From an uncultured Prevotellaceae bacterium (GTDB lineage: Bacteria; Bacteroidota; Bacteroidia; Bacteroidales; Bacteroidaceae), in the NCBI GenBank assembly GCA_900557555.1, contig USTH01000036.1:1-14344 (forward strand): a stretch of DNA of 14,344 bases, written 5' to 3'. Below the pieces are notes generated by a model that saw only the letters and a list, made by a program, of their open reading frames with translations, searched no databases and was not told the DNA's origin. Within the stretch, counting starts at the first letter, position 1. Every line of letters begins with the position of its first letter. The position numbers and the translations under genes were made by a program. Positions 7,286 to 14,344 of this stretch are shown here, one piece after another.

Positions 7286-8554
7286 ATGAAAGAATTTGTT
7301 TTGTCTCAAGCTCAGACGGAAACAGCAGTGCTGGTGGCCATTGTCACTCCACTGCAAGATGAGCGAAAGACCAAGGAGTATCTTGACGAGCTTGAATTTC
7401 TGGCGGAAACGGCTGGAGCACGGACGGTGAAACGTTTTACACAGAAGGGCGACGGCCCCAATACTACCACTTATGTCGGCTCGGGCAAGTTGCAGGAAAT
7501 CAGAGAATTTATTGAGGCAGAGGCGGAGAGTGACCGAGAGGTCGGTATGGTGATTTTCGATGACGAATTGTCTGCACGTCAGCTGAAAAACATAGAAAAG
7601 GAACTGAAAATAAAAATCCTTGACCGCACCACGCTTATTCTCGATATCTTTGCTATGAGGGCGCAGACAGCCAATGCAAAGACGCAAGTAGAGTTAGCTC
7701 AATACCGCTATATGCTGCCCCGTCTGCATAGATTGTGGACCCACTTGGAGCGTCAAGGTGGTGGCTCGGGTTCGGGTGGCGGAAAAGGTTCTGTGGGGTT
7801 GCGTGGGCCTGGCGAAACACAGTTGGAAATGGACCGCCGCATCATTCTCAACCGAATGTCGCTGTTGAAAAAGAGATTGACGGAAATAGACCGGCAAAAG
7901 AACACCCAGAGGCAAAACCGCGGCCGTATGGTGCGGGTGGCTCTTGTAGGCTACACCAATGTAGGCAAGTCCACACTAATGAATCTTATGTCTAAGAGCG
8001 AGGTTTTTGCCGAGAACAAGCTTTTTGCAACGCTTGACACAACGGTCAGAAAGGTTACGATACAGAATTTGCCGTTTCTGTTAAGCGATACGGTTGGATT
8101 TATACGTAAATTGCCGACCGATCTTGTTGAGTCGTTCAAGTCAACACTTGACGAAGTGAGGGAGGCTGACTTGTTGTTGCACGTGGTTGATGTGAGCCAT
8201 CCTGATTTTGAAGAACAGATGGCCGTGGTTGAAAAAACTTTGGCAGAGTTGGGGTGTGCCGAGAAGCCATGCTTGGTTGTTTTCAATAAGGTTGACGCCT
8301 ATACCTTTGTTCCAAAGGACGAGGATGACTTGACAGAGGCAACAAAGGAAAACATGACTATGGAAGACTTGAAACAGTCGTGGCTGTCTAAGTCGGCCTG
8401 CGACTGTGTTTTTATTTCTGCATTGAAAAAAGATGGTATAGAGGAATTGCGTGAGGTGCTTTACAGTCGTGTCAGACAATTGCATGTACAGAGGTTTCCG
8501 TACAACGATTTTCTATATCCTTTAGCGGAGGATATGGATTTTTCAGAAGCATGA
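7286..8554 (+). CDS. hflX: Ribosome-associated GTPase HflX
   Basis: HflX is a GTP-binding protein that binds the 50S subunit and helps to split or rescue stalled 70S ribosomes under stress. The 422-residue protein has the expected parts: N-terminal HflX domain with YVGSGKLQEI, a glycine-rich linker followed by GLRGPGETQLEMDRR (about 158-185), and the G domain. That domain has G1 GYTNVGKST (222-230), G3 DTVGF (about 268-272) and G4 NKVD (334-337). A short C-terminal domain follows. ATG at 7286 fits the family start. No key residue appears missing. The stop at 8552-8554 is 16 nt before the Wzi-like gene, with no terminator between, so the glycan cluster could be read from the same transcript. 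Confidence 0.96.
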   Translation: MKEFVLSQAQTETAVLVAIVTPLQDERKTKEYLDELEFLAETAGARTVKRFTQKGDGPNTTTYVGSGKLQEIREFIEAEAESDREVGMVIFDDELSARQLKNIEKELKIKILDRTTLILDIFAMRAQTANAKTQVELAQYRYMLPRLHRLWTHLERQGGGSGSGGGKGSVGLRGPGETQLEMDRRIILNRMSLLKKRLTEIDRQKNTQRQNRGRMVRVALVGYTNVGKSTLMNLMSKSEVFAENKLFATLDTTVRKVTIQNLPFLLSDTVGFIRKLPTDLVESFKSTLDEVREADLLLHVVDVSHPDFEEQMAVVEKTLAELGCAEKPCLVVFNKVDAYTFVPKDEDDLTEATKENMTMEDLKQSWLSKSACDCVFISALKKDGIEELREVLYSRVRQLHVQRFPYNDFLYPLAEDMDFSEA

Positions 8555-8570
8555 CAGATTTACATTAAGG

Positions 8571-10103
8571 ATGAGGAAGCGTGTACGACTGATAATATTG
8601 ATTTCGATAATGTTGCCTATTAGAGGAACATCAGATTCGGTGTTGAAACACTTGTGTGACACTATCGTGTTCCATAATATGGCAACAGGAATGTTTAGTG
8701 GTGGGGATGTGGCTCCTTATTGGATGACAAACAACCACTATGGGTTATCCACAGAAAAAAACAATGCCTTAATATGGCGACGTGCCGTCAGCCGCAGTAT
8801 TGACAACGACGATGCCCGCAACTGGAAAATGGGATGGGGTATGGAATTGTCGAATGTCGTGACGAAGAAGTGGCAGTGGGTTGTACAGGAGCTTTATGTT
8901 GATGTTCAATACAAGAAAGTGCGATTGTCTGTGGGACAAAAAGAACGCCCATCAGAGTTGCTTAACCCAGAGTTGACAAGTGGAGGGCTTGTGAATGGCA
9001 TGAATGCCCGACCTATACCCCAACTTAGGATTGAGGTGCCAGACTTTTGGACTGTTCCTGGTACAAGAGAATGGCTTGCCCTGCGCGGTCATATTGGTTA
9101 TGGCATGTATACGGACAATTCCTGGCAGAGAGATTTAGTGTCGGGAACAAAGAATATTTACTCAAAGAATTCGCTTTATCATAGCAAGGCGGGTTTTGTG
9201 AGAGTTGGTAATATCAGGAAATTTCCTGTTACAATGACGGGAGGGCTGGAAATGAGCACTCAATTCGGTGGAACAGCCTATAATGTCATGAAGCGGGCAG
9301 ACGACCAGTCGGGATTTAGCGGTGGCACAGTTCATATGTCTACAGGTCTGAAAGACTTCTGGAATGTCTTTATTCCTGGCGGCTCAGATGCTACAGACGG
9401 TGAATACAGCAATCGTGAGGGCAACACTGTCGGGGGTTGGCATCTGGCTGTGCAGTATCATGGCGATGCAGACAGTCCTGAAAAATCATGGAACGCCAAA
9501 CTGTATGCCCAGCACATGTTTGAGGATGAGAGCCAGATGTTCTGGCAGTATGGGTGGAAGGACTTCTTGCTGGGTGCAGAGGTGGGATTTCCCAAAAATA
9601 GGATTGTGTCAACGGTGTTGTACGAGTATTTGACTACCAAAGACCAGAGCGGCCCCATTTATCATGATAAGACACCACAGATTCCGGATCAGATAAGTGC
9701 CAGCGATAATTATTATAATCATGCCGTATATGGTGCTTGGCAACATGCAGGTTTTGGCTTGGGCAACGGCTTATTGATATCGCCGCGCTATAATGCGGAC
9801 AAGTCCATCAGTTTCAGACACAACAGGGTGCAGGCCCATCATATAGGCATGGCCGGAAGCCCCTTGAGAGGGTTAGACTATAAACTTCTGTTCAGCTATG
9901 AAAAGAGTTGGGGAACATATAACAAGCCTCTTGTTGACCCTTTGGAGGGGTGGACAATGTTTGTACAGGCAACCTACAAACCTACATGGTTAAAAAACTG
10001 TGGTGTGACATTTGCCTATGGGCATAATGGTGGCAAATTGCTTGGCAATGCCAACGGAGTTCAGGTGGGCTTTATATATAGTGTCAAGTTGCACGCAAAG
10101 TAA
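8571..10103 (+). CDS. Capsule assembly Wzi family outer-membrane protein
   Basis: This is a 510-residue protein with an N-terminal signal peptide (MRKRVRLIILISIMLPIRG). The rest alternates aromatic and polar residues in many beta-strands, as expected for an outer-membrane barrel. Stretches such as GDVAPYWMTNNHYGL near the start, SVGQKERPSELLNPELTSGG, and PIPQLRIEVPDFW match what I know of Bacteroidetes Wzi-family proteins. E. coli Wzi is a lectin-like barrel that attaches capsule to the cell surface; in Bacteroidetes the family is broader and the ligand unknown. It is followed after 11 nt by a small lipoprotein and then by flippase and transferase genes, which supports a role in surface polysaccharide assembly or retention. 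Confidence 0.88.
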   Translation: MRKRVRLIILISIMLPIRGTSDSVLKHLCDTIVFHNMATGMFSGGDVAPYWMTNNHYGLSTEKNNALIWRRAVSRSIDNDDARNWKMGWGMELSNVVTKKWQWVVQELYVDVQYKKVRLSVGQKERPSELLNPELTSGGLVNGMNARPIPQLRIEVPDFWTVPGTREWLALRGHIGYGMYTDNSWQRDLVSGTKNIYSKNSLYHSKAGFVRVGNIRKFPVTMTGGLEMSTQFGGTAYNVMKRADDQSGFSGGTVHMSTGLKDFWNVFIPGGSDATDGEYSNREGNTVGGWHLAVQYHGDADSPEKSWNAKLYAQHMFEDESQMFWQYGWKDFLLGAEVGFPKNRIVSTVLYEYLTTKDQSGPIYHDKTPQIPDQISASDNYYNHAVYGAWQHAGFGLGNGLLISPRYNADKSISFRHNRVQAHHIGMAGSPLRGLDYKLLFSYEKSWGTYNKPLVDPLEGWTMFVQATYKPTWLKNCGVTFAYGHNGGKLLGNANGVQVGFIYSVKLHAK

Positions 10104-10114
10104 ATCAATAGTAA

Positions 10115-10528
10115 ATGAAAGCATTGCAGATAACAATATTATTATGTCTTGTCATGATGTGGTCGTGCGACAAGGCTGACGACAACGGAGCTCTTGGTGG
10201 TATGTGGCAACTGACCGAGTGGAAGACTGTTCCGGGTGGAAATGTTGTGGCTACAAAAGAGGATGCGATATTTTATTCCGTTCAACTGGATTTGATGAAG
10301 TTCAGCCGAAACAACGATATATCAACTTACCATTTGGCGCGTTTCTCACACAAAGGCGACTCTCTCTTTGTTGGCAAGGCATACGCTCGTCCTCTGGAAA
10401 AGGAAGTGCCTCTCACGGAGTTGGCGAAATATGGTGTACCGGCATCGGGTGGCTTTGCCATTGAATTGAGCAGCAAACATATGGTGCTTCGTTCCAAAGA
10501 AGCCGTGCTGAAATTCAGGAAGTACTGA
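10115..10528 (+). CDS. Small lipocalin-like lipoprotein
   Basis: This is a 137-residue protein. The hydrophobic leader ends VMMWSC, with Cys18 as the likely lipidation site, although the lipobox is not canonical. It is followed by DKADDN, an acidic stretch like Bacteroidetes lipoprotein surface-export signals. The mature part starts GGMWQLTEW and contains evenly spaced beta-strands ending HMVLRSKEAVLKFRKY. The GxW near the start and the strand pattern suggest a lipocalin-like fold, as in several Bacteroidetes DUF families. No enzyme motif is present. It is wedged between the Wzi-like gene (11 nt) and the flippase gene (19 nt), so I infer a partner in polysaccharide export or anchoring. The exact family is uncertain. 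Confidence 0.65.
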   Translation: MKALQITILLCLVMMWSCDKADDNGALGGMWQLTEWKTVPGGNVVATKEDAIFYSVQLDLMKFSRNNDISTYHLARFSHKGDSLFVGKAYARPLEKEVPLTELAKYGVPASGGFAIELSSKHMVLRSKEAVLKFRKY

Positions 10529-10547
10529 TTTCTCTGAAGATAAGAAG

Positions 10548-12077
10548 ATGGCGGGATATAAAGCAGACAACGCAAGACTGGCGAAGAACACTATGTTCCT
10601 CTACTTTCGCATGATTTTTATCATGGCGGTCACGCTCTATACGAGCAGGGTCGTATTGAGGGTTCTTGGTGTTGAGGATTTCGGTATCTTTAATGTGGTG
10701 GCAGGAGTAGTGGCTATGTTTGGCTTCCTCAATTCTTCGATGAGTGCCACTACACAGCGTTTTATCTCGTTTTCACTTGGAAGGGGCGATGACAACCTTA
10801 ACAAAGTGTTTTCCACCTGTGTCTTGACACATGCCCTTATCGCCCTGGGTGTGCTTGTGCTGGTTGAGAGTGTCGGGCTGTGGTTTCTGTATAACAAAAT
10901 GATTATCCCTGAAGTTCGTATGGATGCGGCCTTTTGGGTATTCCAGTTCTCTGCACTCTCTACCGTTGTAACTGTCATGAGTATTCCGTTTAATGCTGAC
11001 ATCATTGCGCATGAGAAGATGTCGGCATTTGCGTATATATCTATCGTGGAGGTGTGTCTTAAACTACTTATAGTCTTTCTTCTTGACGTTGGCAATATAG
11101 ACAAACTCGTTCTATACGGTTTCTTGTTGCTGTTGGTGCAATGTGGAATATTTTTGACATATATGGGTTATTGTCTAAGGCATTTTAAAGAGAGCCGCTT
11201 TCGTTTTGTTTATGAGAAGAAACTCTTTTCAGAAGTATTCTCGTTTGCGGGTTGGAATCTGTGGGGTTATCTGGCCTCCATTCTCTATACCCAAGGCTTG
11301 AACATATTGCTGAACGTGTTTTTTGGACCTGTGGTCAATGCCGCCAGAGGTCTTGCAAATCAGGTGGACGGTGCAATCAGGTTGTTTGCGTCAAACTTCC
11401 AGATGGCCATAAATCCACAAATAGTTAAGACGTATGCGGCCAAAGACCTTGAGTCAATGCACAAACTGGTGTTTCGCAGTTCTAAGTTTTCTTTTTTCCT
11501 GTTGCTTGCCCTTTCTTTGCCCGTGATGATTGAGGCCCCTGTGATATTGCGTCTGTGGCTGTCAACGGTGCCAGACTGGACGGCTTCGTTTCTCCGACTG
11601 ATGCTGGTTGTGGTTATCGTAGACTCTGTGGCCAATCCACTTATGACCTCGGCAGCGGCAACAGGTAGAATCAAACTCTACCAATCGGTGTTGGGGGGTA
11701 TCCAATTACTCATCATTCCTGTTGCATACGTAGTGTTGCGTATGGGCGGTGAGCCGAATTCTGTGTTTGTGGTACACATCTGCATCTGCCTGATTGCTTT
11801 TGCTGTGCGATTGTTCATAGTGAGAGGCATGATAGGTTTGTCTATTAAAAAGTATCTGATGGAAGTATGTGTCAAAAGTGGTGTTGTGACTGTTGTGGCT
11901 ACTGTTCTACCTTTGACTCTCTATTTTTCCATGACCAACTCGTTACTCAGTGCCATAGTGGTTGTGTTTGTTTCTTTGGGCTCTGTATCAGTTTCCGCTT
12001 ATGCTATAGGGCTAACAAAGAGCGAACGGGTTTTTGTTAGCGATAAAATAGGCCAGATTCTTGCTAAGTTCAAGTAA
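10548..12077 (+). CDS. Oligosaccharide flippase (Wzx/MOP superfamily)
   Basis: This is a 509-residue polytopic protein of the usual Wzx length, hydrophobic almost throughout with about a dozen or more membrane segments. The N-terminus carries NTMFLYFRMIFIMAVTLYTS followed by RVVLRVLGVEDFGIFNVVAG, typical of Bacteroidetes lipopolysaccharide/O-unit flippases. The stretch SMSATTQRFISFSLGRGD follows. Such proteins move undecaprenyl-diphosphate-linked oligosaccharide repeat units to the periplasmic side of the inner membrane. Start ATG at 10548 is preceded by AAGATAAGAAG, a weak purine-rich site. The next gene starts 17 nt after its stop. It implies a Wzy-type assembly route, but no polymerase is seen in this window. 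Confidence 0.92.
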   Translation: MAGYKADNARLAKNTMFLYFRMIFIMAVTLYTSRVVLRVLGVEDFGIFNVVAGVVAMFGFLNSSMSATTQRFISFSLGRGDDNLNKVFSTCVLTHALIALGVLVLVESVGLWFLYNKMIIPEVRMDAAFWVFQFSALSTVVTVMSIPFNADIIAHEKMSAFAYISIVEVCLKLLIVFLLDVGNIDKLVLYGFLLLLVQCGIFLTYMGYCLRHFKESRFRFVYEKKLFSEVFSFAGWNLWGYLASILYTQGLNILLNVFFGPVVNAARGLANQVDGAIRLFASNFQMAINPQIVKTYAAKDLESMHKLVFRSSKFSFFLLLALSLPVMIEAPVILRLWLSTVPDWTASFLRLMLVVVIVDSVANPLMTSAAATGRIKLYQSVLGGIQLLIIPVAYVVLRMGGEPNSVFVVHICICLIAFAVRLFIVRGMIGLSIKKYLMEVCVKSGVVTVVATVLPLTLYFSMTNSLLSAIVVVFVSLGSVSVSAYAIGLTKSERVFVSDKIGQILAKFK

Positions 12078-12093
12078 AATAAATGGAGCAGAA

Positions 12094-13212
12094 ATGAAAA
12101 TAGGAATTCTTACTCATCCGCTCGGGACAAACTACGGAGGTCTGCTGCAAAATTTCGCCCTCCAGAAAGTTCTTGTAGATTTAGGACACAGTCCGGTGAC
12201 TCTTGATTATATCCATCACGACTCAACAAAAGTGAAAATTTTCTCCGTGGCCAGGAGGCTTGTAAGAAATCTTGCCGGTGAAAGGGTGCCGGTACGCGTG
12301 TGGCCGACTGGGAGGGAAGCGAAGATTATATCTCAGTACACCGACATTTTTATTAAGAGCCATATTAATACGACCCGGCAAGTGGACTTCTCTGAATTGT
12401 CAAAGCTAAAAGACGAACATTTTGATGCCCTTGTTGTTGGCAGTGATCAGGTGTGGCGTGGTGACCGTGGTCATGTAGAGAGATATTTTTTCAGTGATTT
12501 CACTGATGTTGCTGTTCCCAAGATAGCCTATGCCGCATCAATGGGTGTGGACTTTTGGTCTTTTAGTGATGCAGATACACGGCGTTGCAAAGAGTTGGTA
12601 AAGGGTTTCAGGGCGATATCTGTGCGTGAGGACAGTGCCGCAAAACTATGCAAAGAACATCTGGACATAGATGCCCTTTGTGTGCTTGACCCTACCCTTA
12701 TGGTTGACAAAAAAACTTATGAGGCACTAACGGATAGTATTCCTGCATGTGGCAAGCATCAGATGATGGTTTATATTTTGGACAAGAGTCGTGAGAAGAT
12801 GGAGACTGTTGAAAAAGCCGCAGACTATTTGGGATTAGAACCGCATACTGTGATGGCAGATGCCCATTTCTATGAAGTTGGCCCCAAGCATTTGAATCGT
12901 TGTGTATTTCCACCTGTAGAGTCATGGATAGCAGGGTTTCGCGATGCGCAATTTGTCGTGACAGATTCGTTTCATGGCATGGTGTTTTCTGTGATCTTCA
13001 ACAAGCCGTTTGTGGTAATAGCCAACAATAGGCGGGGGCGTGGTCGTTTTTTGTCGTTTCTTGGTTTGTTAGGCTTACAAGACCGCTTGGTTGACAAATG
13101 GGATGAAGCCTGTAAGATATTGAATATTCCTATTGACTATAATGCCGTTAATCAGGTGGTCAGACAAAATCAGACTTCAAGTCTTGAATTTCTAAAGGAA
13201 AATCTGAAATGA
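12094..13212 (+). CDS. Polysaccharide pyruvyl transferase family protein
   Basis: This is a 372-residue protein of the family that includes CsaB and colanic/exopolysaccharide ketal-pyruvate transferases. These add pyruvate from phosphoenolpyruvate to a sugar and so give the polymer negative charge. Seen here: GILTHPLGTNYGGLLQNFAL at the N-terminus, VVGSDQVWR (114-122), a region ISVREDSA, VLDPTLMVD, and TDSFHGMVFSVIFNKPFV (from 290), all normal landmarks. I use ATG at 12094, since the protein begins with MKIGILTHP. An in-frame TTG at 12061 lies inside the flippase gene and is unlikely. Its last four bases overlap the start of the next gene (ATGA), so translation is probably coupled. Some family members transfer other groups, so the substrate is not certain. 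Confidence 0.88.
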   Translation: MKIGILTHPLGTNYGGLLQNFALQKVLVDLGHSPVTLDYIHHDSTKVKIFSVARRLVRNLAGERVPVRVWPTGREAKIISQYTDIFIKSHINTTRQVDFSELSKLKDEHFDALVVGSDQVWRGDRGHVERYFFSDFTDVAVPKIAYAASMGVDFWSFSDADTRRCKELVKGFRAISVREDSAAKLCKEHLDIDALCVLDPTLMVDKKTYEALTDSIPACGKHQMMVYILDKSREKMETVEKAADYLGLEPHTVMADAHFYEVGPKHLNRCVFPPVESWIAGFRDAQFVVTDSFHGMVFSVIFNKPFVVIANNRRGRGRFLSFLGLLGLQDRLVDKWDEACKILNIPIDYNAVNQVVRQNQTSSLEFLKENLK

Positions 13213-14168
13213 AACTATCAATCATAATCCCCATATATAACGTAGAGGCATATTTGCCCGCTTGCCTTGATTCGGTTTTTGCGCAGGGGCTGGACGAGGA
13301 TGCATTTGAGGTGCAGTGTGTTAATGACGGAACTCCCGATGACTCTGTCCAGATAATCAAAAACTACATGGCTCTGCATAAAAATATAGTTCTTGTGGAA
13401 CAGGAGAATCAGGGAGTCTCTGTGGCGCGCAATAATGGCTTGTCACGGGCCAAAGGCGACTATGTGTTGTTTTTGGATTCAGATGACAAGTTGTCTGACA
13501 ATTCGTTGTGCAGTATATATGAAAAACTTGAAGCCAATGACGGTGCAGATGCTGTGATATGTAATTTTAGGCGCAACGGAAGCTATTTTTATTGTTGGCA
13601 TAACCTGTTTGCTGTGGCCAAAGATTATAATGGTGAGCAGATTTTAAATGGTGGGCTGTTGTATGGCAGTGTTATGGGCGTGTGCTTTAACAGGGCTTTT
13701 CTGGAAAGTAATAACATACGTTTTCTTACTGGTGTAAGGAATGGGGAGGATACTTGCTTTATGTTGCAATGTATGTTCCATGCCACAAAAGTCCGTTTTC
13801 TGAATGCAGACCTATATAATGTCGTATCAAGACCAGACAGTGCTTCACATTCTTTTACGAAAGAACGCATAGATTGCATGATTGAGTCTGTAAAGGTGGT
13901 ATATGATTTCAGAAAAAGGCTGATGGGGTGCTCTGGCAATAGAATGGTGCTTGACTATATGATTTATACGATGCTTGTGAACCTTGTAAAGGATACTTTG
14001 TTGACTCCAGGCCTTGGCTATACATATTTGTGTAAGGCAGGAATTAAAAAGTATTGCAAGTTTCACATTTCACCGGCTACGCATTATCTGCGCAGTAAGA
14101 TGCTCCTGCTATCCTCTTCGTTTTTCTTGTTCTATTTTATTCGCAGGGTTAGTACTTTGTTGAGGTGA
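13209..14168 (+). CDS. Glycosyltransferase family 2
   Basis: This is a 319-residue GT-A fold enzyme. The N-terminus LSIIIPIYNVEAYLPACLDS is the classic GT2 start. It continues with CVNDGTPDDS (nucleotide binding), NQGVSVARNNGLSRAKGDYV, and the metal-binding motif LDSDDK (DSD at 90-92). The later NGEDTCF (acidic pair at 180-181) supplies the probable catalytic base. It should transfer an activated sugar to the growing lipid-linked repeat unit on the cytoplasmic side of the inner membrane. Donor and acceptor cannot be read from sequence. The hydrophobic C-terminus (about 295-312) may be a membrane-associating segment. Start overlaps the pyruvyl transferase gene by four bases, and a 137-nt gap follows before the next candidate gene. 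Confidence 0.93.
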   Translation: MKLSIIIPIYNVEAYLPACLDSVFAQGLDEDAFEVQCVNDGTPDDSVQIIKNYMALHKNIVLVEQENQGVSVARNNGLSRAKGDYVLFLDSDDKLSDNSLCSIYEKLEANDGADAVICNFRRNGSYFYCWHNLFAVAKDYNGEQILNGGLLYGSVMGVCFNRAFLESNNIRFLTGVRNGEDTCFMLQCMFHATKVRFLNADLYNVVSRPDSASHSFTKERIDCMIESVKVVYDFRKRLMGCSGNRMVLDYMIYTMLVNLVKDTLLTPGLGYTYLCKAGIKKYCKFHISPATHYLRSKMLLLSSSFFLFYFIRRVSTLLR

Positions 14169-14173
14169 AGCGT

Positions 14174-14236
14174 GTTCTTTTGTTGCCATCCATATTTTAG
14201 CGAAATGGCAATAAAGATAATGGAAGGCAAAAGAAC
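14174..14236. repeat. Long imperfect hairpin in the gap after the GT2 gene
   Basis: GTTCTTTT (14174-14181) pairs with AAAAGAAC (14229-14236). After a three-base bulge, GCC-A-TCCAT (14185-14193) pairs with ATGGA-A-GGC (14220-14228), with one mismatch. This gives about 16 bp around a 26-nt loop. A competing inner pairing is TTGCCAT (14183-14189) with ATGGCAA (14205-14211). No proper T-run follows, so it may be a structured leader, attenuator or processing site rather than a simple terminator. The rest of 14169-14305 also holds the 10-bp direct repeat TTTTAGCGAA (14195-14204, again at 14319-14328), but no clear promoter. Confidence 0.45.
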
Positions 14237-14305
14237 TTCTGTACTACAGTTTTAGCCCAATTCGGTCGTTAGGATTTATTGTATTATGTTTTTTTAGAAG
14301 AGCAG

Positions 14306-14344
14306 ATGTTGCTTGTCGTTTTAGCGAATAATAGCGGGCTATTT
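14306..14344 (+). CDS. Start of a likely glycosyltransferase gene, cut by the window end
   Basis: ATG at 14306 opens 13 codons reading MLLVVLANNSGLF before the window ends. A hydrophobic beta-strand followed by ANNSG and an aromatic is how many GT-B fold glycosyltransferases of Bacteroidetes glycan loci begin. AGAAGAG at 14296-14302 is a reasonable ribosome binding site 3 nt upstream of the ATG. The frame is open back to a stop at 14270-14272, so an alternative start (TTG 14279) is possible. With so few codons the family is a guess based on position in the glycan cluster and this short pattern. Confidence 0.45.
   Translation, partial: MLLVVLANNSGLF

Noticed and set aside
14205..14255. A 16-codon frame (MAIKIMEGKRTSVLQF) in the gap after the GT2 gene, as a leader peptide.
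   Set aside because: It has no clear ribosome binding site and no regulatory codon run. It overlaps the hairpin by chance as far as can be seen.
14330..14343. AATAGC-GG-GCTATT at the window end as an intrinsic terminator.
   Set aside because: It lies inside the open frame starting at 14306, its loop is too short for the full stem, and any T-run would be outside the window.

Overview
The window reads as chromosomal DNA of a Bacteroidales bacterium, most likely Prevotella or a close relative. The grounds are a T9SS-type C-terminal domain, Bacteroidetes-style promoter boxes (TAnnTTTG at -7), absence of strong Shine-Dalgarno sequences, lipoproteins with acidic residues after the cysteine, and the kinds of Wzi, flippase and coiled-coil lipoprotein present. 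The genus is an inference from protein character, not a search result.

Left part, minus strand (about 154-5558): an AI-2E family membrane transporter gene is followed at short spacing by a secreted alpha-N-acetylglucosaminidase of family GH89. Next come a small secreted protein with a T9SS-like C-terminal domain and a carbohydrate-binding, beta-helix-like secreted protein whose frame is broken once. The four genes have gaps of about 36, 18 and 20 nt and probably form one transcription unit, with a promoter near 5588-5619 and a terminator-like hairpin at 78-123. The unit looks built to remove alpha-linked GlcNAc from host glycans (mucin or heparan-type) outside the cell.

Centre, divergent intergenic region (5559-5671): two back-to-back promoter candidates serve the transporter unit and rsmI. 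The rsmI promoter sits so close to the start codon that its mRNA may be leaderless.

Right part, plus strand (5672 to the right edge): rsmI (16S rRNA 2'-O-methyltransferase), a coiled-coil lipoprotein resembling Cbp1 adhesins, and hflX (ribosome-associated GTPase) are followed, after only 16 nt, by a surface glycan cluster. That cluster holds a Wzi-like outer-membrane protein, a small lipocalin-like lipoprotein, a Wzx-type flippase, a polysaccharide pyruvyl transferase family protein and a family 2 glycosyltransferase. After a 137-nt structured gap, the first 13 codons of what looks like another glycosyltransferase run off the right end. The genes suggest synthesis, export and surface anchoring of a capsular or LPS-type polysaccharide. 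The locus continues outside the window.

I found no rRNA, tRNA, CRISPR array, transposase or phage gene. The most interesting points are the GH89 unit with two companion secreted proteins sharing an N-terminal module, the likely leaderless rsmI transcript, the glycan locus joined directly to a housekeeping operon, and the long imperfect hairpin before the next glycan gene. I see no clearly unprecedented system.
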